From NCBI GenBank assembly GCA_900552055.1, contig URYI01000108.1, positions 1 to 6,899 of the forward strand: 6,899 nt of DNA, given 5' to 3'. Every line of letters starts with the position of its first letter. Position 1 is the first letter of the stretch. The notes beneath the pieces are model-generated. The model worked only from the letters and a program-made list of their open reading frames with translations, ran no database searches and was not told the DNA's origin. Source of the DNA: an uncultured Eubacteriales bacterium (GTDB taxonomy: Bacteria > Bacillota > Clostridia > Christensenellales > QALW01). The translations under genes and the position numbers were made by a program. Below, one piece after another: positions 1 through 5,773 of this stretch.

Positions 1-39
1 CCGGGCGAAAAGCCCGGCCCAGGCAGGCTTAAGCCTGCC
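1..39. repeat. Two adjacent GC-rich palindromes
   Basis: Positions 1-17 form a hairpin with a 6-bp stem (CCGGGC / GCCCGG) and a GAAAA loop. Positions 22-39 are a perfect 18-nt palindrome, GGCAGGCTTAAGCCTGCC, centred on TTAA. They lie 140-175 nt downstream of the small gene ending at 176, and no run of T follows within the window, so a terminator role cannot be decided here. The TTAA-centred design recurs at 6617-6630. Confidence 0.6.
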
Positions 40-175
40 CAAGAGCCGCCATGCCTGCTTTGCCCCGCTCAGATTATTCTTCGCATATCTGCTGCCATAA
101 TCGTTCCCAACGGCACCGTCTCAGCCTGCCAAAGGAGCGGTTAAGCGGCATAATATTGTAAAGGACAGCAATATA
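40..175. other. Spacer, nothing recognised
   Basis: No convincing reading frame, tRNA or strong hairpin was seen between the palindromes at 1-39 and the end of the small gene at 176. A coding end belonging to a gene outside the window is not excluded, but no frame here has a ribosome site or a familiar protein. Confidence 0.4.
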
Positions 176-559
176 TTAAGCAAGCTCAAAAGGACAGATT
201 ACCGTCCCGTCAAAGCCCTGTGCCTTTAAAAGGTCAAAAGCGGCAAGCTGCTTTTTGTCATTTATAAGTACGGCACGGATAAAGCGGCCTATGGCTTTAA
301 TGGTAGTGCGGGCAGGCTCGCCGGCATTAGCCGTGGAAGAGATATCCCAGCAGACCCCCGCGCCGTTTATTCCCGAAAGCAGCTTCTTAAGCGTGTCCGA
401 ATCGGCCAGCGGGCCGGCAGTCACAATTAAAGGCCGTCCTCCTGCGGCTGAAGCAGCGGTGTAATTTTCCCTAGCTTCGGCCGGAGAAGCCGCATAAATA
501 AGACAAATTTCATTGGGCTCTAAATCAGGATATACCTTAGCGTCAGATATATAATTCAT
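176..559 (-). CDS. Small protein resembling the C-terminal half of a sugar-phosphate isomerase/epimerase TIM barrel
   Basis: This 127-residue soluble protein has no signal peptide or membrane segment. Residues 44-101 follow the beta/alpha pattern of the xylose-isomerase-like (AP endonuclease 2) TIM barrel: a strand at 44-48 (LIVTA), then GVCWDIS at 68-74, GEP at 80-82 and AVLIND at 96-101, which correspond to the family's usual D-x-x-H, aGE and HxKD stretches. Such enzymes are normally about 250-300 residues, so this is only about half a barrel. Asp72 is kept, but Ser75 stands where His is expected, Leu98 replaces the His of HxKD, and the strand-4 Glu is not evident, so metal-dependent catalysis looks unlikely. 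The ATG at 559 has GAGG 8 nt upstream (568-571). An in-frame TAA at 581-583 excludes a longer N-terminus. It sits about 200 nt beyond gltX, behind a probable terminator. The family assignment is inferred from pattern only; the gene could be a remnant or a new small protein. Confidence 0.6.
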   Translation of the reverse strand: MNYISDAKVYPDLEPNEICLIYAASPAEARENYTAASAAGGRPLIVTAGPLADSDTLKKLLSGINGAGVCWDISSTANAGEPARTTIKAIGRFIRAVLINDKKQLAAFDLLKAQGFDGTVICPFELA

Positions 560-756
560 AAGAAAAGCCTCGCGTAAAAGTTAAGTTTCTTAATGTCGCA
601 GGCGCCGGGACTATGCGGCGCGGGTGGGGTTTAATAATCGGGCGCCCTAAACTTAAAAGGGGATAACGCCGGCAAAAGTCAATGCCTGAAAGTATGGTTA
701 AAGCAGTAAAATTAAGGGGGCGCCCTCCTTAAAAGGGCGGGAGCGCCCCTGGGATT
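560..756. other. Spacer between gltX and the small half-barrel gene
   Basis: Besides the palindrome R1 at its right edge, this spacer holds a 6-bp hairpin at 602-621 (GCGCCG / CGGCGC, 8-nt loop), the palindrome GGGCGCCC at 640-647, and a small TTAAG-TTT-CTTAA hairpin at 581-593. A TTGACT sequence on the minus strand (677-682) could be a -35 box for the small gene, but no good -10 box follows at the right distance. Confidence 0.4.
716..750 (-). terminator. GC-rich palindrome R1, probable gltX terminator
   Basis: Seven nucleotides beyond the gltX stop lies a hairpin whose outer arms are perfect 7-mers (GGGGCGC / GCGCCCC), enclosing a second possible pairing of CGCCCT with AGGGCG. On the minus strand it is followed by CCTTAATTTTA, a modest T-rich stretch, so intrinsic termination is plausible. 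Its core closely matches the palindrome R2 at 3351-3388 (read in the opposite orientation), so it also belongs to a repeat family. Confidence 0.6.
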
Positions 757-2202
757 TTAGCTTTTAAGCAGCTCAATAGCAGCCTTAAGCCTTTTTATTG
801 TTTCCTCGCGCCCAAGAATATCGGCAAGCTCAACCGCCCCGCCCGGCGTGGAAGGCAGCCCCGAAAGAGCAACGCGGACCGGCCAGAGCACCTGCCCGTT
901 TTTAAGTCCGTTCTCCTGCGCTAAATTTATAAGGCAGTCGTGTATGCCTTGCTCGTCAAAGCTGTCTAATTGCGCTAAAGCATCAAGGACAAGAGTCAGC
1001 GAGGCAAGCGCGCCGGCAGTATCCAGCTTGAATTTCTTATGTGTGTAAAGCTCTTTTTCATGAGGCGCTACCTGTGGAAGGAAATCCACCTTTTCAGGTA
1101 TCTCGCTGAAGCATTCAATCCGGGTCTGCATAAGCTTGGACAATTTTGAGTAGTCGTATTTGCCCTTAACCGCGCTTTTTTCATACCACGGAGCGGCCAG
1201 CGCGCAGAATTCCTTAAAAGGCAGGGCCTTTATATATTCTCCGTTCATCCATTTCAGCTTGACCGGGTCAAACAATGCAGGAGATTTAGATATGTTTTCC
1301 AGAGAAAAGGCGTCTATCAGCTCAGGCATGGAGAATATTTCCTGATTGGTGCCCGGATTCCAGCCCAGCAGCGCAATATAGTTTATTATTGCCTGGGGCA
1401 GAAAGCCCTTGTTGTATAAATCCTGATAGCTGGCGTCTCCGTTGCGCTTGGACAGCTTATTGTGCGCGTCCTTCATTATAAGGGGCAAATGCACATAAAT
1501 TGGCTCTTCCCAGCCGAAAGCCTTATAGAGCAGGGTGTATTTAGGGGAGCTGGAAAGGTATTCGCTTCCCCGAAGCACATGGGATATCTCCATAAGATGG
1601 TCGTCTATGACGTTGGCAAAATTATATGTGGGAAGCCCGTCTGCTTTTATGAGTATCATGTCGTCCAGCGTGTCGCAGTCTACCGTTATATCGCCGTAGA
1701 CTAAATCTCTAAAGCTGACTGTGCCCGTAGTTGGGACATTCTGCCGTATTACAAACGGCTCGCCCGAAGCGGCGCGCTTTTTTGCTTCACAAAGAGGGAT
1801 ATGCGCGCAGTGCTTGTCATATTTGAACACCCTGCCCTGGGCTTCGCATTCCATCCGCCGGGCCTCTAATTCCTGCGGAGAGCAGAAGCAGTAATATGCG
1901 TCCCCCTGCTCCACTAATTGAAGCGCATATTTCATGTATATGTCTTTGCGCTGGGACTGAATATACGGACCTTTGCCGCCGTCTTTATCGGGACCTTCAT
2001 CGTAAGTTATCCCTGTCTGAGCCAGCGTGTCATATATAACCTGCAAGGCGTCGGGCACATAGCGCTCCTGGTCGGTATCCTCTATGCGCAGAATGAATTT
2101 TCCATTGCTGTGCCGGGCGAACAAAAAGCCGTAAAGAGCGGTGCGCAGATTGCCTATATGCATATAGCCCGTCGGACTGGGCGCGTATCTTACTCTAACC
2201 AT
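757..2202 (-). CDS. gltX: Glutamyl-tRNA synthetase
   Basis: This cytoplasmic class I enzyme joins glutamate to tRNA using ATP. The 481-residue product is full length. It begins MVRVRYAPSPTG and carries the HIGH-type motif HIGN at 15-18 and the KMSKS-type motif KLSKR at 249-253. A zinc knuckle of the E. coli type is visible as Cys105, Cys107, Cys132 and His134. The Rossmann catalytic part occupies roughly 1-300 and the helical anticodon-binding part the rest, ending with the family-typical NGQVLWPVRVALSG at 435-448. The frame stays open to an ATG at 2229, but the ATG at 2202 is the better start: AAGGAG (2212-2217) lies 9 nt upstream, and the earlier ATG would add nine residues before the conserved N-terminus. 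The ribosome site sits within the last codons of the membrane gene upstream, whose stop is 4 nt from this ATG, implying an operon and probable translational coupling. Whether it also charges tRNA-Gln cannot be read from the sequence. Confidence 0.97.
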   Translation of the reverse strand: MVRVRYAPSPTGYMHIGNLRTALYGFLFARHSNGKFILRIEDTDQERYVPDALQVIYDTLAQTGITYDEGPDKDGGKGPYIQSQRKDIYMKYALQLVEQGDAYYCFCSPQELEARRMECEAQGRVFKYDKHCAHIPLCEAKKRAASGEPFVIRQNVPTTGTVSFRDLVYGDITVDCDTLDDMILIKADGLPTYNFANVIDDHLMEISHVLRGSEYLSSSPKYTLLYKAFGWEEPIYVHLPLIMKDAHNKLSKRNGDASYQDLYNKGFLPQAIINYIALLGWNPGTNQEIFSMPELIDAFSLENISKSPALFDPVKLKWMNGEYIKALPFKEFCALAAPWYEKSAVKGKYDYSKLSKLMQTRIECFSEIPEKVDFLPQVAPHEKELYTHKKFKLDTAGALASLTLVLDALAQLDSFDEQGIHDCLINLAQENGLKNGQVLWPVRVALSGLPSTPGGAVELADILGREETIKRLKAAIELLKS

Positions 2203-2206
2203 AAAT

Positions 2207-3028
2207 TTATTCTCCTTTTGCCTGGTCATGCGGGGCAGATTGGGTACTATCCGGAGCTTCTCCGGCCGCGGCCAGGCGTTTTAATTTATCGCTGCGTTTT
2301 TTAAATATATAGCCTACAACGGCCATTATCAATGCGCCTATTACGTCCACTATGATATCTTTCATGGTGTCGTTTAAGGCATCGGGGCCAATTTTAAGCG
2401 TGCCGTCCTCAAAGGCGTATTTCTGCATGTTGAGCTCCATTATGCTGTCAATGGTGTATTCGTAAATTTCCCAGACCGCGCCCGCCGCAACGGCAAAGCA
2501 GAAGCCGAAGAAGGCAATGAAAAACGGGCTTAATTCCACTTTGCGGTTAGGTGAATCGCTCAAAAGTTCAGCTATAGTAAAGCCCAGCGCTCCCAGCATG
2601 GCTCCGCTGAAAGCATGCAGCATGGTGTCCCAGTGAGAAACTGCATAATAGAAATTGCGCACTTCTCCCAGATATATGGCGCAGTAGAGAAATATAAAAT
2701 AGAGCACAAACATATAGCCGGGTATTGCGAGCTTAAACTTTTTTTGGACTATAGATGGCAGGAACATTACCACTATGCCCAGAATGCACTGCACCAGCAT
2801 AAGCTGGTAATCACTTTTGATTTTTATGCTTTCGTCCCCTTCAGGCCGGGTTTCAGGCGCGTTTATGTACCGGATTATGGTAAATACAATGGAGAACAGG
2901 AGGGATAGAAAGAGAATAAGTCCTATTATCTCCTTTGCATCCAATCGAAATTTCCGGAGTTTTTTATTTTGCTGTTCCGGCTGGGTCAGGGGAGTATTTT
3001 TTTTACCGGGATGGTTGTTTTTCAGCAT
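2207..3028 (-). CDS. DUF2238 / YjdF-like multipass membrane protein
   Basis: This is a 273-residue membrane protein of unknown function. It has a basic, polar N-terminus (1-30), about six hydrophobic segments near 32-53, 74-93, 100-120, 136-155, 168-187 and 224-243, and a charged C-terminal tail. Family-like polar signatures sit in or beside membrane segments: HWDTMLH at 132-138, VWEIYEY at 185-191, and DTMKDIIVD at 220-228. This pattern of buried His, Asp and Glu matches what I know of DUF2238 (YjdF) proteins, whose biochemical role is not established. The frame extends to a GTG at 3034, but that codon overlaps the ribosome site AGGAGG (3034-3039); the ATG at 3028, 5 nt from it, is the natural start. 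It is the first gene of a two-gene unit with gltX. Its upstream region adjoins repeat copy A, which begins 31 nt before the ATG. Family assignment is moderately sure; membrane location is very sure. Confidence 0.85.
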   Translation of the reverse strand: MLKNNHPGKKNTPLTQPEQQNKKLRKFRLDAKEIIGLILFLSLLFSIVFTIIRYINAPETRPEGDESIKIKSDYQLMLVQCILGIVVMFLPSIVQKKFKLAIPGYMFVLYFIFLYCAIYLGEVRNFYYAVSHWDTMLHAFSGAMLGALGFTIAELLSDSPNRKVELSPFFIAFFGFCFAVAAGAVWEIYEYTIDSIMELNMQKYAFEDGTLKIGPDALNDTMKDIIVDVIGALIMAVVGYIFKKRSDKLKRLAAAGEAPDSTQSAPHDQAKGE

Positions 3029-3058
3029 GGGCACCTCCTGTTAAATTTATTTAGTAAT
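3029..3058 (-). promoter_or_regulatory. Leader and ribosome site of the DUF2238-like gene
   Basis: A strong AGGAGG site (3034-3039) lies 5 nt before the ATG at 3028, preceded by an A/T-rich stretch. A TATTAC sequence just upstream, on the minus strand around 3054-3059, could be a -10 box, but no good -35 partner is visible. The promoter is therefore unresolved. Confidence 0.5.
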
Positions 3059-3338
3059 ACTTCAGCATCAGTACACAAGGAATAATTTGCTTCAGCCGGG
3101 AATTTTACCTGCTTGCTTTGTTATACTCAGTCAACGCACAAGTACGCCCCTGGCCGGCCTTGACAACAAATAAATTTCCACGGGCTGAGGCCGCAGAGCC
3201 AAGATGCGCTGGCTTGCAGCCCCTGCAAGGTGTTTAAGCGACATGCGCCGCGGTATATAGAATAAAAGCAACACGTCAGGGACGCAAATTCAGCCATTTT
3301 GGGCCGCATTATCCCATTGCACACCAGCGCTGATGCTG
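3059..3338 (+). repeat. Repeat/structured element, copy A
   Basis: This 280-nt stretch shares with copy B, in the same order and near-equal spacing, these blocks: ACTTCAGC (3059-3066), CTTTGTTATACTCAG (3116-3130), GGCCGCAGAGCCAA (3189-3202), ATGCGCCG (3243-3250), GGACGCnAATTCAGC (3280-3294), CCGnATTATCCC (3304-3315) and CCAGCGC (3324-3330). Its ends are inverted repeats: CAGCATCAG at 3063-3071 against CTGATGCTG at 3330-3338, and ACACAAGGAATAAT (3073-3086) against the ATTATCCC region (3308-3325). The element could be a non-autonomous mobile repeat or a non-coding RNA; I do not recognise the family. Short reading frames inside it are not conserved with copy B. Confidence 0.7.
3116..3128 (+). 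promoter_or_regulatory. Possible extended -10 promoter inside copy A
   Basis: TGTTATACT (3119-3127) fits the extended -10 form TGnTATAAT with one mismatch, and lies in the longest block shared with copy B. No good -35 box is seen upstream, as can be the case for extended -10 promoters. If active it would transcribe the rest of copy A toward the palindrome R2. Conservation of the block may instead reflect RNA structure or a protein site. Confidence 0.35.
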
Positions 3339-3350
3339 TTATTCGCTTAA

Positions 3351-3388
3351 GGGGGCGCCCCGCCCTTTAAAGGAGGGCGCGCCCGGCC
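3351..3388 (+). repeat. GC-rich palindrome R2, possible terminator of copy A
   Basis: Outer arms GGGCGC / GCGCCC enclose GCCCT-TTAAAGG-AGGGC, giving a long interrupted hairpin. On the plus strand it is followed at 3393-3407 by ATTTTTAGTTATTTT, so it could end a transcript running through copy A. Its core CCCGCCCTTTnAAGGAGGG is shared with R1 (716-750), in inverted orientation, allowing one extra base. Confidence 0.55.
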
Positions 3389-3461
3389 TAAAGCATTTTT
3401 AGTTATTTTCAGGTATTCTTATTAGTTCTCTTAAGCTTAAAGGCTTTTGGTTTCGCGCCCG

Positions 3462-3489
3462 GCGCCCCGAACCTCCCGGTTCGGGGCGC
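3462..3489 (-). terminator. 12-bp hairpin downstream of argS
   Basis: A perfect 12-bp stem (GCGCCCCGAACC / GGTTCGGGGCGC) with a 4-nt loop lies 50 nt beyond the argS stop. It is the most stable hairpin in the window. No T run follows on the minus strand, so it is either an atypical terminator or an RNA-end stabiliser for argS. Confidence 0.5.
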
Positions 3490-3538
3490 ATTTACATAAT
3501 CCCGCCCGCGCCCCGGTGCGAGCGCCGCCCGAAGGTTA

Positions 3539-5242
3539 TTACATTCTGTCGGGCGCTTCTATGCCGGCCAGATAGAGGCTGGGGCGCAGCACCTGCCGCA
3601 CAGCCGCGGTAAGCATTAATTTAGCCTCAGTCTGGGCAGGTTCTCCTTCAAGAATCCTGTGTTCAAAATAGTATTTGTTGTAAGCCTGAGCCAGATTGAC
3701 CGCGTGGTGCAGCAGTATGGAAGGCTCGTATTTTTCGGCCGCCGACTGCACAACTGAGGGGAAAGCCTCCAGCAGTGAAATAATACTGCCCGCCTCGCCG
3801 TTTTCAAGGGCGGTAAAGTCAGGCTGAGAAGGATTGAGCGCCTGTTCCTCGCTCAGGCACGCCTTAGCCAGCACGCTGGTGCAGCGGACATGGGTATACT
3901 GCACATAGGGGCCGGTTTCACCGTCAAAATTCAGTGCCCTGTCCCACCAGAAATCCACGTCCTTTATGCGGCTGGAGTATAAATCGTAGAAGATGACCGC
4001 TCCCACGCCCACCTGCCGCGCCACCTGCTCTTTATTCTCAAGCGCGGGGTTTTTCTCTTCAATAATGGCCAGAGCCTTTTCTATGGCTTTATTTAAGAAG
4101 TCTTCAAGATAGACTACCTGCCCTTTGCGCGTGGACAAGGTCTGCCCCTCAAAGCTGACCATGCCGAAGGGCACATGCACCAGGTCTTTAGCCCAGGGAC
4201 GGCCCATCAGCTCCAGCACCTTAAACACCTGCTTAAAATGCAGGGTCTGCTGATAAGCTACGACGTACAGGCATTTATGAAAATCATATTCCTGCTTGCG
4301 GTAAATGGCGGCGGCTATGTCCCGCGTAGAATAAAGGCTGGCGCCGTCCTTTTTAATTATTATGCAGGGGGGCATATCATATTCATCCAGCATTACCACC
4401 TGCGCGCCTTCGCTCTCCCTAAGCAGTCCTTTTTCCTTCAGTTCGGCTACTACGGCCTGCCATTTATCCTTATAAAAGCTTTCGCCGGCATAGGAATCAA
4501 AGGTTATGCCCAATAAATCGTATATCCGGGCTACGTCCCGCAGAGTTATGTCCTTGAACCAGGTAAAAAGCTCCATAGCTTCAGGGTCGTCGTCCTCAAT
4601 CTTTTTGAACCAGGCGCGGGCCTCGTCCTCCATGCGTTCATCCGCCTCCTGATTAAAGCGGACGTATAATTCCACCAAGGAGTCTATTCCCTTTTCTTCT
4701 ACAGCCTCTCTGCTTCCCCAGAGCTTATAGGCGCAGATAAGCTTGCCGAACTGCGTGCCCCAGTCGCCCAGATGATTTATGCCCACGCATTTATAGCCCA
4801 GAAACTGATAGAGCCTGTAAAGGGAATGCCCCAGGGCGGTGGTGGTAAGGTGCCCTATATGGCATTTTTTTGCTATATTTATAGAGGAATAATCAATGCA
4901 TATGGTTTTGCCCTTTCCTTCAAGGCTGCCCCCAAAGCTTCCCCCCTGGGCGGCTATGCGCGTTAAAACATCCTTTGCGCGGCTTAAGCGGTCAATAAAG
5001 AAGTTGAGATAGCCGCCGGCATTTTCTATTCTGCTTATAAATGATGGCGCTTCTATTTCCTCAGCCAGAGAGGCCGCTATAGCCTGGGGCGGCTTGCGCA
5101 GTATTTTAGCAAGCTTGAAGCAGGGCAGGGCGTAATCCCCCATTTCAGGCTGCGGAGGAGTTTCTAAAAAGCTCTCCAGTTCTCCGGCGTCCATGCCGGC
5201 CTTATCAGCGACCAGCCGGGCAATTTCCTTTTTGTAATCCAT
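3539..5242 (-). CDS. argS: Arginyl-tRNA synthetase
   Basis: This cytoplasmic class I enzyme charges tRNA-Arg with arginine. The product is 567 residues, full length for the family. An N-terminal tRNA-binding domain (about 1-100, with the conserved PPQPEMGDYALPCF at 29-42) is followed by the catalytic domain with an intact HIGH motif at 128-131, GDWGTQFGKL at 159-168, and the ArgS form of the KMSKS loop, LSTRKG, at 369-374. The C-terminal DALR-type anticodon domain ends APDRM. The frame stays open to 5284, but the ATG at 5242 is the start: GGAGG (5250-5254) lies 7 nt upstream and the N-terminus MDYKKEIA matches the family, whereas the extra 14 residues do not. It stands alone, 531 nt after uppP and 510 nt before the next gene, so it is probably its own transcription unit. 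Repeat copy B lies in its upstream region on the same strand, so a regulatory leader is possible. Confidence 0.97.
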   Translation of the reverse strand: MDYKKEIARLVADKAGMDAGELESFLETPPQPEMGDYALPCFKLAKILRKPPQAIAASLAEEIEAPSFISRIENAGGYLNFFIDRLSRAKDVLTRIAAQGGSFGGSLEGKGKTICIDYSSINIAKKCHIGHLTTTALGHSLYRLYQFLGYKCVGINHLGDWGTQFGKLICAYKLWGSREAVEEKGIDSLVELYVRFNQEADERMEDEARAWFKKIEDDDPEAMELFTWFKDITLRDVARIYDLLGITFDSYAGESFYKDKWQAVVAELKEKGLLRESEGAQVVMLDEYDMPPCIIIKKDGASLYSTRDIAAAIYRKQEYDFHKCLYVVAYQQTLHFKQVFKVLELMGRPWAKDLVHVPFGMVSFEGQTLSTRKGQVVYLEDFLNKAIEKALAIIEEKNPALENKEQVARQVGVGAVIFYDLYSSRIKDVDFWWDRALNFDGETGPYVQYTHVRCTSVLAKACLSEEQALNPSQPDFTALENGEAGSIISLLEAFPSVVQSAAEKYEPSILLHHAVNLAQAYNKYYFEHRILEGEPAQTEAKLMLTAAVRQVLRPSLYLAGIEAPDRM

Positions 5243-5347
5243 AAAAATTCCTCCGTAAAGCGGGCACGGACGGCACAAGGGCAAGTCCGGGGCCCCGTAA
5301 ATATTTTAAATAGGCGCGGCGCTCTGGGGCGCGATTTAAATGCGCCG
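5243..5347 (-). promoter_or_regulatory. Leader region of argS
   Basis: Between copy B and the argS ATG lie the palindrome CGGGGCCCCG (5288-5297), a CGGAC / GTCCG pairing just downstream of it, an A/T-rich stretch (TATTTAAAATATTT, about 5300-5313) that could hold a -10 box, and the ribosome site GGAGG (5250-5254). No -35 box at the proper distance was found. No T-box antiterminator signature (GGTGG-ACCGCG type) is present. Confidence 0.4.
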
Positions 5348-5637
5348 GCGCTGGCGTCAGGGCACAAGGGATAATACGGTATTTTAGCAGCTGAATTGGC
5401 GTCCGTGCTGCGCGGCTTTCGCGTCATATACACCCGGCGCATACTGTCATAGGAGCCTTGGCACATCAGCATATTTTTGGCTCTGCGGCCACAGCTATTG
5501 TAAATTAGCCCGTTTTTGCGGCATACGATATAGCTCCGGATTGGGCAGATGCCGGCTGAGTATAACAAAGAAGCAGGCGAATTTACAGGAAGGATACAAG
5601 TTATCCTTTGTATGCTAAAGCTGAAGTTTACCAGCGC
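5348..5637 (-). repeat. Repeat/structured element, copy B, upstream of argS
   Basis: This is the second copy of the element at 3059-3338, in inverted orientation. Shared blocks, read on the minus strand, are ACTTCAGC (5620-5627), CTTTGTTATACTCAG (5556-5570), GGCCGCAGAGCCAA (5477-5490), ATGCGCCG (5435-5442), GGACGCnAATTCAGC (5390-5404), CCGnATTATCCC (5368-5379) and CCAGCGC (5348-5354). Its ends pair: GCGCTGG (5631-5637) with CCAGCGC (5348-5354), and ACAAAGGATAA (5601-5611) with TTATCCCTTGT (5364-5374), 10 of 11. A 7-bp hairpin, AAGGATA / TATCCTT, sits at 5590-5608. A reading frame crosses it but has no ribosome site, and copy A does not keep that frame. It ends about 105 nt before the argS start. 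Confidence 0.7.
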
Positions 5638-5678
5638 AATAGCGCCTGCGGCCTGTTCAAGGCGGTTTTTAGGTGGGC

Positions 5679-5712
5679 GCGGGCCGCGGGCGGGCTTTAA
5701 TTCGCGGCCCGC
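5679..5712. terminator. 10-bp hairpin downstream of uppP
   Basis: A perfect 10-bp stem (GCGGGCCGCG / CGCGGCCCGC) with a 14-nt loop lies about 60 nt beyond the uppP stop. A T run (CAGGCTTTTG) follows only on the plus strand, so as an intrinsic terminator it would work better in that direction; on the minus strand it may still end or protect the uppP transcript. Confidence 0.45.
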
Positions 5713-5773
5713 AGGCTTTTGCCGCGTATTGCTGCATGCGCGGCGTTATATTTAGGATGGGGACGGGGGTTGC

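Noticed and set aside
39..50. CCAAGAGCCGCC shared between the left edge (plus) and 6869-6880 (minus), each next to a palindrome
   Set aside because: A 12-nt match in GC-rich spacers within 7 kb is expected by chance; context alone is not enough.
660..682. Promoter for the small half-barrel gene using TTGACT at 677-682
   Set aside because: The -10 region at 16-18 nt spacing (TTTTAA at best) is poor, so I do not call it.
3127..3324. 65-codon reading frame on the minus strand between argS and the membrane gene
   Set aside because: It lies inside repeat copy A, has no ribosome site, is cysteine/tryptophan-rich and low in credible structure, and copy B does not preserve it.
3304..3326. tRNA or tmRNA 3' end (CATTGCACACCA)
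   Set aside because: No acceptor stem, T-arm GTTCGAATC or cloverleaf can be drawn; the CACCA is part of the inverted-repeat end of copy A.
3134..3400. 6S RNA identity for the repeat elements
   Set aside because: The long imperfect closing helix is suggestive, but two diverged copies in inverted orientation within 2.6 kb and no recognisable 6S signature make the name unsupported.
5164..5568. 134-codon minus-strand frame crossing copy B and the start of argS
   Set aside because: It begins at a TTG within the conserved TTTGTTATACTCAG block with no ribosome site, overlaps argS in another frame, and the part matching copy A is out of frame there.
5243..5640. T-box leader for argS
   Set aside because: GGGTGTATATGACGCG near 5421-5436 recalls the T-box motif only loosely; the GGTGG-ACCGCG form and a following terminator/antiterminator pair are absent, and copy A does not conserve it.
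5549..5755. 68-codon plus-strand frame in the uppP-argS spacer
   Set aside because: Arginine/alanine-rich translation of GC palindromes and the repeat, with no ribosome site and no familiar protein.
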